A stretch of 64,000 nucleotides of DNA from assembly GCF_004153165.1 (NCBI RefSeq), contig NZ_SEMD01000010.1:46797-110796 (forward strand). Reading direction: 5' to 3'. Made by a program: the position numbers and the translations under genes. Below, piece by piece: positions 51,890 to 61,064 of the stretch. The stretch is from Sporolactobacillus sp. THM7-4. Its GTDB lineage: Bacteria; Bacillota; Bacilli; Bacillales; Sporolactobacillaceae. Within the stretch, counting starts at the first letter, position 1. Every line of letters begins with the position of its first letter. The notes under the pieces are model-generated. The model made no database searches. It had not been told where the DNA came from and worked only from the letters and a program-made list of their open reading frames with translations.

Positions 51890-52870
51890 ATGAAAATCTC
51901 TGGCGGTAAAATGCGTGCGGCCATAATTCTAATGCTTGGTATTCTGCTTATCCTGGGAGGATGTTCGTCAAATAAGGGCGGGGCCTCAGGTTCTGATGGG
52001 AATAACAAACAACTGACGATTGGATTTGTCACTATTAATCAGGAAGCTTATTTCTTTACCGAGTCGATTAGAGGTGCCGAAGAACAGGCAAAAAAAATGG
52101 GCGTTAAGTTAGTGGTACAGAATCCTGATAATGATCCGGTGAAACAGAGTAATCAGATTGAAAATCTGGTCAATCAAAAAGTCGATGCGATTATTGTTGA
52201 TTCTATTGATACAAAAGGTGTAATCCCGGCCATGAAAGAGGCGGCAAATGCCAACATTCCTGTCATTTCTATTGACGCGATTGTCAAGAGCCATGCGGTC
52301 AGCACCCAAATCGGTGTTGATAATGCCGAGAGCAGCAAAAAACTGGGCGAATATGTAAATAAATATGTCAAAGAGAATATGAAGGAGCCGGCTAAATTAG
52401 GTGCTGTTGGTGCTCTAAACTCGTTTATTCAAGTCATGCGCCAGAATGCATTCCTGGACACGGTGAAACAAACACCAGATCTTAAAGTTGTAACTATCGT
52501 TGACGGCAAAAATGTTCAGCAGACAGCAATGACTGCAGCGGAAAATCTGATGACCGGTCATCCGGAAATGAATATTGCTTTTGCATCTGGAGAGCCAGCA
52601 TTAATTGGGTTGGCTTCAGCCGTCAAATCTCAGCACAAAGAAAAGCAATTGAGCGTTTTCGGATGGGATTTGTCCAAACAAGCGATTCAGGGCATTGAAG
52701 AAGGCTGGGTCAAGGCTGTTGTTCAGCAGCATCCGGAAAAGTTTGGTTCTGAAGGCGTAAGTGCAGCTGTGAAACTGGCGAAAAAGCAGAAGGTTGCAAA
52801 GACCATTAACGCGCCGGTGACGATTGTGACGAAGGATAATGTGGATCAATTTAAGCACCTCTTTAAATAA
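51890..52870 (+). CDS. Sugar-type ABC importer, binding lipoprotein (RbsB-like)
   Basis: 326-residue lipoprotein. Signal peptide ends LLILGGC, so Cys25 is lipidated. Peripla_BP_4 features: LTIGFVTINQEAYFFTESI, NPDNDPVKQSNQIENLV, DAIIVDSIDTKGVIPAMKEA. CGAGGAGGAAA is 5-7 nt before ATG. It is expected to capture a sugar-like ligand for the next two gene products. The neighbours (two deacylases) suggest the ligand may be an amino-acid conjugate rather than a simple sugar. Confidence 0.9.
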   Translation: MKISGGKMRAAIILMLGILLILGGCSSNKGGASGSDGNNKQLTIGFVTINQEAYFFTESIRGAEEQAKKMGVKLVVQNPDNDPVKQSNQIENLVNQKVDAIIVDSIDTKGVIPAMKEAANANIPVISIDAIVKSHAVSTQIGVDNAESSKKLGEYVNKYVKENMKEPAKLGAVGALNSFIQVMRQNAFLDTVKQTPDLKVVTIVDGKNVQQTAMTAAENLMTGHPEMNIAFASGEPALIGLASAVKSQHKEKQLSVFGWDLSKQAIQGIEEGWVKAVVQQHPEKFGSEGVSAAVKLAKKQKVAKTINAPVTIVTKDNVDQFKHLFK

Positions 52871-52951
52871 AAACTGTATCGCATCAAATGAGAATGAAAC
52901 GGGTGCTGGTCAACGATTAGCATCCGTTTATTCGGAGCAGGGAGGATACAA

Positions 52952-53701
52952 ATGGTGGCAGTTCCAAGAATCGAAATGAAAGAGATCACTAAATCTTTTG
53001 GAAGAATTCAGTCGCTAAGAGGTGTCAATCTCGAGCTATATCCTGGCGAAGTGCTTGGCCTGGTTGGAGACAATGGAGCAGGGAAATCAACCTTAATGAA
53101 AGTCCTGAGTGGTGTGCATCTTCCAGACGGTGGATCAATGAAATTTGAGGGTCAGCCGATCAGGTTGCATAGCCCGAAAGAGGCGAAAAACTATCAAATC
53201 GAAACCATTTTTCAGGATTTGGCACTATGTGACACGTTGGATGTTGCGAGCAACTTGTTTCTCGGAAGGGAACCCCTCTATTTTTTTAATCGTCTTATAG
53301 ATAAAAAAAGGATGCACCAGGACGCACAACAGGAGCTTGATCGCCTGGGTGTAACCATTCCATCTACCTATGTAACAGTCGAAAATCTGTCAGGTGGTCA
53401 GAGACAGTCAGTAGCCATTGCTCGAGCTGTTATCAACAATCCTAAAGTGTTGATTATGGATGAACCTACCGCTGCACTGGGAGTTAAGGAAGTTCGACTC
53501 GTTCTTGAATTGATTAAGAAAGTGAAGCAAAGCGGAGTGAGTGTCATTCTGATCACTCACCGATTGCGTGATCTATTCGAAGTGTGTGATCGGATCACTG
53601 TACTTTACGAAGGACGGATCATCGATAATCGGCCGATTACGGACTTTAACATGGAGACACTTGTTGAATCTATTACTGCTGAAAAGGAGGCTGTACATTG
53701 A
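52952..53701 (+). CDS. Sugar-type ABC importer, ATP-binding protein (single domain)
   Basis: 249 residues. Walker A GDNGAGKST, signature LSGGQRQSVAIARA, Walker B VLIMDEPTAALG, H-loop THRL. Related to RbsA/FrcA but with one nucleotide-binding domain instead of the two fused in RbsA; FrcA-type systems use single ones. GGGAGG is 5-6 nt before ATG. Its TGA overlaps the permease ATG. Confidence 0.92.
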   Translation: MVAVPRIEMKEITKSFGRIQSLRGVNLELYPGEVLGLVGDNGAGKSTLMKVLSGVHLPDGGSMKFEGQPIRLHSPKEAKNYQIETIFQDLALCDTLDVASNLFLGREPLYFFNRLIDKKRMHQDAQQELDRLGVTIPSTYVTVENLSGGQRQSVAIARAVINNPKVLIMDEPTAALGVKEVRLVLELIKKVKQSGVSVILITHRLRDLFEVCDRITVLYEGRIIDNRPITDFNMETLVESITAEKEAVH

Positions 53702-54732
53702 TGCCTGAAGAAGCCAGGAGAAAGATCATCTCTGTAAATACGAAGTCAGCTCCGGCTGACAAGAATAGTAAAATAGCATCTCAATGGCTTGCGAACAATA
53801 AGCAGATTATTGGTATTCTTGTAGTCCTTGTTGTTCTGTCATTGTTCTTCTCTGTTTTTAGCGATTCGTTTGCGACAACAGGGAATATGCTCAATATGCT
53901 GCAGCAATTGGCAGCGAATTTGATTGTCTGTGTTTTTATGACACTGGTGATTACGACGAGTGGCATTGATCTTTCAGTCGGTTCAATCCTTTCACTTGCA
54001 AGCGCGTTAATTGCTGTGCTTCTCAAAGCGGGTTTGGGGAGTTTCGAGGCATTTCTGATTGTTTTGGTCATCGGAGCGATTGCCGGGCTAATTAACGGAG
54101 TCGTTATCTCATATTTGTCCATTCCACCATTTATTGTCACACTGGCATCGATGATCTATATTCAGGGTCTTGCTTTACTTGTAACCGGAGGCTATTCAAT
54201 CGGTATCGAAGGAAGTGCATGGCTTAACGCTATTGGCCAGGGACGAATAGTCAATATCCCGGTTTCAGCAATAATTGCTATTATTATTGTTATATTGGGG
54301 TGGAGCATCCTGACACAAACAAGATTTGGCACGTATGTTATCGGGATTGGGTCCAATGAAGAATCCGTACGGCGTTCTGGTGTGAATATTAAAAAAATCA
54401 AGATGCTGACGTATATGTTCAGTGGAATGGCGGCTTCCTTTGCCGGTATCGTTCTGGCGACACGTCTGGGTTCCGGGTCATCAAATGTGGGTACCGGATT
54501 CGAGATGGAGGTTATTGCAGCAGTCGTTCTTGGTGGTACATCGTTGTTTGGCGGAATTGGTACTATGCTTGGTTCTGTATTCGGTGTTTTTCTAATTGGC
54601 GTTATCGACAATGGTCTGACATTGATGAATGTTTCCCCATACATTATCCAGATCATTCAAGGCTCTGTTCTTTTACTGGCTGTCATTGTAAATACTCATG
54701 TTTTCAGCGGGAAATCACTAAAAAGAAGATAA
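53701..54732 (+). CDS. Sugar-type ABC importer, permease (RbsC-like)
   Basis: 343 residues, about 8-10 helices. RbsC marks: MTLVITTSGIDLSVGSILSL, FIVTLASMIYIQGLALL, GIGSNEESVRRSGVNIKKIK and VVLGGTSLFGGIGTMLGSVFG. ATG 53701 overlaps the preceding stop by one base (TGATG), with AAGGAGG upstream. Forms the importer with the two preceding gene products. Confidence 0.92.
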   Translation: MPEEARRKIISVNTKSAPADKNSKIASQWLANNKQIIGILVVLVVLSLFFSVFSDSFATTGNMLNMLQQLAANLIVCVFMTLVITTSGIDLSVGSILSLASALIAVLLKAGLGSFEAFLIVLVIGAIAGLINGVVISYLSIPPFIVTLASMIYIQGLALLVTGGYSIGIEGSAWLNAIGQGRIVNIPVSAIIAIIIVILGWSILTQTRFGTYVIGIGSNEESVRRSGVNIKKIKMLTYMFSGMAASFAGIVLATRLGSGSSNVGTGFEMEVIAAVVLGGTSLFGGIGTMLGSVFGVFLIGVIDNGLTLMNVSPYIIQIIQGSVLLLAVIVNTHVFSGKSLKRR

Positions 54733-54762
54733 GAACGTGTATATAAAATGAAGGTGAGTCTT

Positions 54763-55950
54763 TTGGAAATGCATCAACTAGTCAACGCTATCGATAAAGA
54801 TCAGGCATTATCTTTCCTTCAATCGCTTGTCCGGATCAATAGCGTGAATCCACCGGGAAATGAGCGGTTAATGGCAGAACTGATTACCGAAACATTTGCC
54901 CAAAATGGTTTAACAGCGAAACAGTACTCGCTGGATGCTGATCGGAAGAATGTATTGTTAATGTTAAAAGGTACTGATTTGTCTCAGGATCAACGACGGA
55001 GAAGTCTTGTTCTCAGCGGACATTTGGACACAGTGCCTGTCGGAAATGCGAAATGGCAGGAAGATCCATGGGGTGCGCATATAAAAGATGGAAAGTTGTA
55101 CGGACGTGGTTCATCAGACATGAAAAGCGGAGTTGCTGCAATGATTCTGGCTATTAATGCTATCGCGAAGTCAGGGATAAAGCTAAAAGGCGATCTATCC
55201 TTTCTTGGAACAGCAGGAGAAGAGGTTGATGGACGCGGTGCACGATTAGCCATCCATGACGGTACAATTTCCGGGGCAACAGCACTTGTCATTGGTGAAC
55301 CGACAAACAATCAACTCTTTATTGCCCATAAAGGGGTTCTCTGGCTGGAAATAACGATTAATGGTAAAACGGCGCATGCCGGGTGGCCGGATAAGGGCAT
55401 TAACGCTATTTCCGCTATGCATCATTTCGTAAATGAATTAGAAAAGTTCCAACCGGTCCATGATAAAATACTGGGAAACTCAACAATCAATCTGGGGTTG
55501 ATCAATGGAGGTATCGCTCCAAATATGGTTGCAGATACCTGCCGATTAACGATTGACTGTCGAACAGTTCCGGGCTTAGATGCAGAGCGTATCTATCAAC
55601 ACGCAGAAGAAATTCTAATTACCCTTTCTGAAAATCTGAATATTTCTTATAGTCTTAGGATAATCAATAATATGCATTTTGTCAGTACACCGCAAGAAAA
55701 TCCGTTCATTCAATTATCTGCAAAAGTCTTCAAAGAGTCGTTTGAAGCGGATGTACGTTTTGGCGGAGCCAATTATTATTCAGATGGTTCTCTGTTTACA
55801 AAAGGAAATGAACATTTGCCGATCCTCATTTTTGGACCAGGCAACCCGGATCAGGCTCATCAACCGAATGAGTGGGTTTCTCTGGACCAATATTATGCCG
55901 CAATCCGCTACTATGCGATGCTTGCGATTCGATACCTTGGGGCTGACTGA
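54763..55950 (+). CDS. M20 family metallopeptidase (second of the cluster)
   Basis: About 395 residues, ArgE/DapE-like. Motifs: VLSGHLDTVPVG, GRGSSDMKSGVAAM, GTAGEEVDGRG, GEPTNNQ, and FGPGNPDQAHQPNEW with the last histidine. Start: AAGGTGA (54751-54757) leaves TTG 54763 as the best-placed codon; ATG 54748 lies upstream of that site without one of its own. Only distantly like the other M20 enzyme of the cluster, so the two probably cleave different bonds. Last gene of the LacI-led cluster; a terminator follows. Confidence 0.85.
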   Translation: MEMHQLVNAIDKDQALSFLQSLVRINSVNPPGNERLMAELITETFAQNGLTAKQYSLDADRKNVLLMLKGTDLSQDQRRRSLVLSGHLDTVPVGNAKWQEDPWGAHIKDGKLYGRGSSDMKSGVAAMILAINAIAKSGIKLKGDLSFLGTAGEEVDGRGARLAIHDGTISGATALVIGEPTNNQLFIAHKGVLWLEITINGKTAHAGWPDKGINAISAMHHFVNELEKFQPVHDKILGNSTINLGLINGGIAPNMVADTCRLTIDCRTVPGLDAERIYQHAEEILITLSENLNISYSLRIINNMHFVSTPQENPFIQLSAKVFKESFEADVRFGGANYYSDGSLFTKGNEHLPILIFGPGNPDQAHQPNEWVSLDQYYAAIRYYAMLAIRYLGAD

Positions 55951-56012
55951 GCATGTGTGCAGAATATATATGAAAAGATACTATTTCTAATAAGATAGGT
56001 TTTACCAGTACG

Positions 56013-56050
56013 AGCAACCAGCCGCACATATTGAGTGCTGGTTGCTTTTG
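56013..56050 (+). terminator. Terminator of the LacI-led cluster
   Basis: AGCAACCAGC (56013-56022) pairs with GCTGGTTGCT (56037-56046), then TTT. The remaining stretch to 56409 shows a TATAAT box at 56162-56167 without a good -35 box and nothing else. Confidence 0.88.
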
Positions 56051-56409
56051 TAATTGTACAGGTTCTGATTTGCAATGATGCGCCACCAACACACGGGTCT
56101 ACCCCAGGACCAGGCACCTCTGTTGATAAGGGAGTTTTTTCGTGTCCGGAACTTGAATTCTATAATGAATAATCCATGAATTGGTCTTTCGTTAGTTGAT
56201 TAAAAAGACAACGAAAAATATTCAACAGAATGTATTGCTCAAATAAGCAGAATTTTTGTGCGGATTAACCGTGGTTTTGAATTGATTAAGTCATTAAAGT
56301 AGAGACATAAAAGAAAGAAAAGAGGTGCATAGCTCACCTGATTTATCGATCAAAAAGAATGAAACAGGTGCAGATTTCATCTTAAACACTATAAATGGGA
56401 GGGAAAAAG

Positions 56410-57942
56410 ATGGGTATTTCTATCGAAAAAAACGAAACAACGGAAACGGTAAAAACAAAAAAATTTATGAACTATATCGATGGCGAATGGAAGGAGCCGT
56501 CAAGTGGGAAATATATCCCTGTCATTAATCCGGCAAACGGTGACATTTTAGGGGAGGTCGCACAATCATCAGCTGCCGATGTTGATCAGGCGGTCCGGGC
56601 AGCGGTAAAAGCGCAAAAAAAGTGGCGACTGGTCCCGGCTCCGGAACGAGCGGAATATCTGTTTACGGTCGGCCGTCTGTTAAAGAAAAACAAGGAAAAG
56701 CTGGCGCAAATTATCACATCGGAAATGGGGAAGGTAATCGAGGAAGCACGGGGAGAGGTTCAGGAGGCCATCGATATGGCTCATTACATGGCCGGAGAAG
56801 GACGTCGGATGTTCGGAGAAACGATGCCGTCGGAACTCAGAAACAAATTTGCTATGAGCATCCGTGTCCCCGTCGGTGTGGTCGGTATCATCACTCCATG
56901 GAATTTTCCGATTGCTATCGCTTCCTGGAAATCATTACCTGCGCTTGTGACCGGCAATGCACTCGTTTGGAAACCATCTCCGGACACACCGATTGTGGCC
57001 GAGGAATTTGTGAAAATATACGAAGAAGCAGGATTACCTGAGGGATTAATTAATTTGGTGCAAGGGTCGGGGCCGGAAGCTGGTGCGGCTATGGTGGAGC
57101 ATCCTGATATTGATTTGATCGGTTTTACCGGATCCAATGCAGTCGGCAGGAAGATCAACGAACGGGCTGGGGCGCTGCTGAAACGGACGTCTCTGGAGAT
57201 GGGCGGAAAAAATGCTATTCTCGTCATGGACGATGCCAACCTCGATCTGGCAATTGAGAGCATTATATGGAGCGGCTTTGGTACCACAGGCCAGCGGTGC
57301 ACGGCGGCAAGCCGGGTCATCGTGCACGAAGCCGTGAAACAGCATCTGGAAGAAAAATTGGTTGAGGCGGTGCGCTCTTTGAGACTCGGTGACGGGCATG
57401 ACGAAACGGTCGATGTCGGTCCGCTGATCAACAAAAAGGCGCTGGAAAAAGTCGATCAATATGTTCACATCGGTATTGATGAGGGAGCGACATTGCTTTG
57501 TGGGGGAAAAGTAGCCGGAAAGGTCGGGAACGGCAAAGGATTTTTCTATGAACCTACTATTTTTACGGACGTTCAGCCGGATATGGCCATCGCAAAAGAA
57601 GAAATTTTCGGCCCTGTTATCTCAATTATCAGTGTCAAAGATCTGGATGAAGCGATCGCGGTCAATAATGATGTCTCCTTTGGACTATCAAGCTCGATTT
57701 TCACGGCGGACGTGAACCGTGTTTTTCAAGCGATGCGGGATCTGGATACAGGCATTGTGTACATTAATGCGGGAACCACGGGTGCCGAGATTCATCTTCC
57801 GTTCGGCGGGACGAAGGAAACGGGGAACGGCCACCGCGATTCCGGAGTTGCCGCACTCGATGTCTACACCGAATGGCGGGCCGTTTATGTCGACTACAGC
57901 AATACTTTGCAGCGTGCTCAAATCGACACGAATACCAAATGA
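56410..57942 (+). CDS. Aldehyde dehydrogenase, semialdehyde type
   Basis: 510 residues. NAD(P)-binding PWNFPIAIASWKSLPALVTGN, catalytic Glu263 in SLEMGGKNAI, nucleophile Cys297 in TTGQRCTAASR, and KEEIFGPV. The C-terminal GAEIHLPFGGTKETGNGHRD resembles aldehyde dehydrogenases acting on aminoadipate, oxoglutarate or succinate semialdehyde. GGGAGGG is 6 nt before ATG 56410. A role as succinate-semialdehyde dehydrogenase after GabT would complete GABA breakdown in this window, but lysine-derived or other semialdehydes are equally possible. Confidence 0.85.
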   Translation: MGISIEKNETTETVKTKKFMNYIDGEWKEPSSGKYIPVINPANGDILGEVAQSSAADVDQAVRAAVKAQKKWRLVPAPERAEYLFTVGRLLKKNKEKLAQIITSEMGKVIEEARGEVQEAIDMAHYMAGEGRRMFGETMPSELRNKFAMSIRVPVGVVGIITPWNFPIAIASWKSLPALVTGNALVWKPSPDTPIVAEEFVKIYEEAGLPEGLINLVQGSGPEAGAAMVEHPDIDLIGFTGSNAVGRKINERAGALLKRTSLEMGGKNAILVMDDANLDLAIESIIWSGFGTTGQRCTAASRVIVHEAVKQHLEEKLVEAVRSLRLGDGHDETVDVGPLINKKALEKVDQYVHIGIDEGATLLCGGKVAGKVGNGKGFFYEPTIFTDVQPDMAIAKEEIFGPVISIISVKDLDEAIAVNNDVSFGLSSSIFTADVNRVFQAMRDLDTGIVYINAGTTGAEIHLPFGGTKETGNGHRDSGVAALDVYTEWRAVYVDYSNTLQRAQIDTNTK

Positions 57943-58117
57943 TTGTTCCGAATCGATTGGGATCAAAGAACCGGCGCGGACGGAGTGTCGTATCGATCCC
58001 TGCACCTGTGACGCAGCCGATTGATGAACCTTTTTTGTCCCGGAAGCGGCGCAATAATTATCTTTAACCAAATTTAATGTGATTGATACTAGAGAGGTAA
58101 AACGAGGGGGCGGTCTG

Positions 58118-60220
58118 ATGCTGTTGACCATTCATTTTGTTTGCTTTTTTGTTCTAACGGGCTGCTCACTTTCTCTGTTTGTTTATTTAGTTTATTGCCG
58201 GGTCAGATTTGTTAAACTTGGGATAAAAGGACAGTCCGAACCCGATCATCTCACGCGGGGATTAAAGCAGTTTTTAACAAACGTTATCGGACAGAAAAAG
58301 GTACTTAATGATCGCAGAAGCGGGATGATGCATGTTGTTCTTTTTTACGGTTTTCTCGTGATTCAATTTGGAGCCATTGATGTAATTTATCAAGGATTGA
58401 GACCGGGGGCGCATTTGCCTCTCGGCTTCTTTTATCCTTACTTTGTGTTGATTCAGGAGATCACCATGGCAGGGGTCATCATTGCCGCAATTTACGCCTG
58501 GTACCGGAGAAATATCGAAAGGCTCAGCCGATTGAAAAGAGATTGGAAGGCTAATCTGATTATTTATCTCATTCTCCTTCTGATGTTCAGTGAATATATG
58601 AGCATGGGTGCGAAGCTGGCCTGGTTCATGCACCCTGGAGATGATCTCTCTTTCTCGACACAACCGGTTTCAGCAATCGTTGCATCAGGGCTGGCACGCT
58701 TTGGAACGGAATTATCAGCAGTGGTTTTTTACCTGTTTTGGTGGCTTCACCTTTTAACATTGCTGTTTTTTCTTGTCTATATTCCGCAGAGTAAGCACAC
58801 GCACCTGCTTTTCGGTCCTGTCAACTGGCTGATTAAGGATAAGCGGCAGTCCGGAAAACCGAGTGCGCTGGATATAGAAGCAGCTATCGAAAACGGTGCG
58901 GAAGAATTTGGCGTAGGGAAGATTGAGGGATTCAGCAGGAATCAATTGATCGATCTCTATGCCTGTGTCGAATGCGGACGCTGCACAAACGTTTGTCCGG
59001 CCTCTCTATCCGGTGAGGCTTTGTCGCCGATGCATGTCCTGATCAAGCTTCGTGATCATCTGACTGAGAGGGGCACAGCGATGACACACCTGAAACCCTG
59101 GGTGCCGCAGGGCTTGTTCGGCGGGACAGCGAAAAGTGGACGGCAGGTACAGAACGAAGCCGCTGCTGCTGTTGAAGGAACAGCTGCACTGGATACGGCA
59201 GTTAACATACGGATGGTAGGCGATGTCATTACGGAAAAGGAATTATGGGCCTGCACGACGTGTATGAATTGTGTCGATCAATGCCCGGTCGGAAATGAAC
59301 ATGTCACCGACATTATTGATATGAGGCGTTACCTTGTTATGACTGAGGGGAACATACCCAAAAACGCCCGGCAGACGCTCATGAACATCGAGCGTCAGGG
59401 AAATCCATGGGGACTGAGTCGAAGAGACCGGCTGAAATGGAGAGAAGGGATAGAAGACATTGTACCCACCGTCCATGAAGCGCCTCAATTTGAGTATCTG
59501 TTTTTCGTCGGGGCGATATGTTCCTACGACCAAACATCGATAAAAACCGCAAGGGCCTTTGCCAGAATGATGCATCGCGCTCACATCAATTTTGCTGTCC
59601 TCGGGACAGAGGAAAATGATTCAGGGGATACGGCAAGGCGGATTGGGAACGAAATGCTCTTTCAAACGCTGGCGAAGCAAAACATTGAAACCTTTCATCG
59701 GTATCACGTCAAAAAGATTGTGACAATGGATCCACATGCGTACAATGTACTTAAAAAAGAATATCCAGATCTTGGACTGAAAGGAGTCACAGTCTATCAC
59801 CATACCGAGCTTTTAGCGCATTGGCTGGACACGGGCAGAATAAGGCCGCAGCATCCCCTTCATGAACGTGTCGTATACCATGATCCCTGTTATCTGGGGC
59901 GTTATAATCAGGTCTTCGAAGCCCCCCGCCGGCTGCTTCAAGCCATTGACGGGATCGAAATGGTCGAAATGGACAGGAACAGGAAAAACAGCATGTGCTG
60001 CGGTGCCGGAGGAGGTATGATGTGGATCGAGGAGAAGAAAGAAAAACGGACCCGTATCAACGTGATGAGAACCGAGCAGGCACTGGCCAAACAGCCGAGC
60101 GTAATCATAACGGCCTGTCCCTATTGTCACACAATGCTCTCCGATGGACTCAAGCATAAGAATGCGGACGAACAGGTTCGGGCGTTGGATATTGTCGAAC
60201 TGCTTGAGCAGGCTTTTTAA
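58118..60220 (+). CDS. fadF: Membrane iron-sulfur oxidoreductase, FadF-like
   Basis: 700 residues, near the length of B. subtilis FadF. About five N-terminal helices resemble a heme-binding nitrate-reductase-gamma domain; then two 4Fe-4S clusters (CVECGRCTNVCP and CTTCMNCVDQCP) and two cysteine-rich CCG domains (HDPCYLGRYN, MCCGAGGG, CPYCH). In the fad context such proteins pass electrons from acyl-CoA dehydrogenase and ETF to menaquinone; no fad genes are adjacent here. GAGGGGG is 7 nt before ATG 58118; an upstream in-frame start at 58079 has no ribosome-binding site. Confidence 0.86.
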   Translation: MLLTIHFVCFFVLTGCSLSLFVYLVYCRVRFVKLGIKGQSEPDHLTRGLKQFLTNVIGQKKVLNDRRSGMMHVVLFYGFLVIQFGAIDVIYQGLRPGAHLPLGFFYPYFVLIQEITMAGVIIAAIYAWYRRNIERLSRLKRDWKANLIIYLILLLMFSEYMSMGAKLAWFMHPGDDLSFSTQPVSAIVASGLARFGTELSAVVFYLFWWLHLLTLLFFLVYIPQSKHTHLLFGPVNWLIKDKRQSGKPSALDIEAAIENGAEEFGVGKIEGFSRNQLIDLYACVECGRCTNVCPASLSGEALSPMHVLIKLRDHLTERGTAMTHLKPWVPQGLFGGTAKSGRQVQNEAAAAVEGTAALDTAVNIRMVGDVITEKELWACTTCMNCVDQCPVGNEHVTDIIDMRRYLVMTEGNIPKNARQTLMNIERQGNPWGLSRRDRLKWREGIEDIVPTVHEAPQFEYLFFVGAICSYDQTSIKTARAFARMMHRAHINFAVLGTEENDSGDTARRIGNEMLFQTLAKQNIETFHRYHVKKIVTMDPHAYNVLKKEYPDLGLKGVTVYHHTELLAHWLDTGRIRPQHPLHERVVYHDPCYLGRYNQVFEAPRRLLQAIDGIEMVEMDRNRKNSMCCGAGGGMMWIEEKKEKRTRINVMRTEQALAKQPSVIITACPYCHTMLSDGLKHKNADEQVRALDIVELLEQAF

Positions 60221-60359
60221 TTGAAAACAAGAATAATTCCGTGGATAGGTGACAAGTAATGTGAGACTTATTTATCCAACTGTAACGATTATATATCTAC
60301 AGGCGTGAAGACCGCCATGGTGTTAAATAGCTGTAGATTTCCTGAAACGGAGGTATTTT

Positions 60360-60935
60360 ATGACAATCGTGGCTTTTTATGGTTCTATAAGAGATAAAGG
60401 CAATTCAGAGAGACTGGCAGAGATTGCGCTTCAAGATTTAGAGGTAACTAAAGTTTTCTTAAGAGATTATCATATTCGCCCAATATCCGATTGGAATCAG
60501 ACGGAATTATTAAAATCAGAAGCTGACGATTATCCGGCATTGATCCGAAAACAAATGCTTGCGGATGTTATTGTATTTATTACTCCCGTCTACTGGTACG
60601 GGATGTCCAGCTTATTGAAATTATATATTGATCGCTGGTCTGAGACTTTAAGAGATCCGGCATTTCCGGATTTCAGAGAAAAAATGAAAGCCAAAGAGGT
60701 TCACCTCATCACAGTCGGCGGCGATGATCCATACATTAAAGCTTTGCCTATGATACAGCAAATGGAATATATTTGTGACTTTTTGAAAATGAAATTCGAC
60801 AGTTATATTATTGGCAGGGGCGATAAGAAGGGCGAAGTATTTACAGATGAAAAAGCGCTCCATTCCGCTGCCGATTTAAATAACTATTTAAAAAGCCAAT
60901 TTCAGGAAGCTTCGAAAAGAGGAAGAAATGTTTAA
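60360..60935 (+). CDS. NADPH-dependent FMN reductase-like flavoprotein
   Basis: 191 residues, flavodoxin-like fold. FMN-binding loop GSIRDKGNSERLAE near the N-terminus and the active-site segment TPVYWYGMSSLLKLYIDRW are typical of the FMN reductase / NAD(P)H quinone reductase family. GGAGG is 6-7 nt before ATG. Stands alone; physiological electron acceptor unknown. Confidence 0.82.
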   Translation: MTIVAFYGSIRDKGNSERLAEIALQDLEVTKVFLRDYHIRPISDWNQTELLKSEADDYPALIRKQMLADVIVFITPVYWYGMSSLLKLYIDRWSETLRDPAFPDFREKMKAKEVHLITVGGDDPYIKALPMIQQMEYICDFLKMKFDSYIIGRGDKKGEVFTDEKALHSAADLNNYLKSQFQEASKRGRNV

Positions 60936-61064
60936 ATAGATCATCCTCAAATGATTTGGACAATCAGTCAGATGACTGTATTCATTAGCTACAGGCAAAG
61001 GATCCAACCCGGAGTATGAAAAGCATAGGTCTGAAAGAAACAGATGAAAAAGAAGCCCGGTGGT

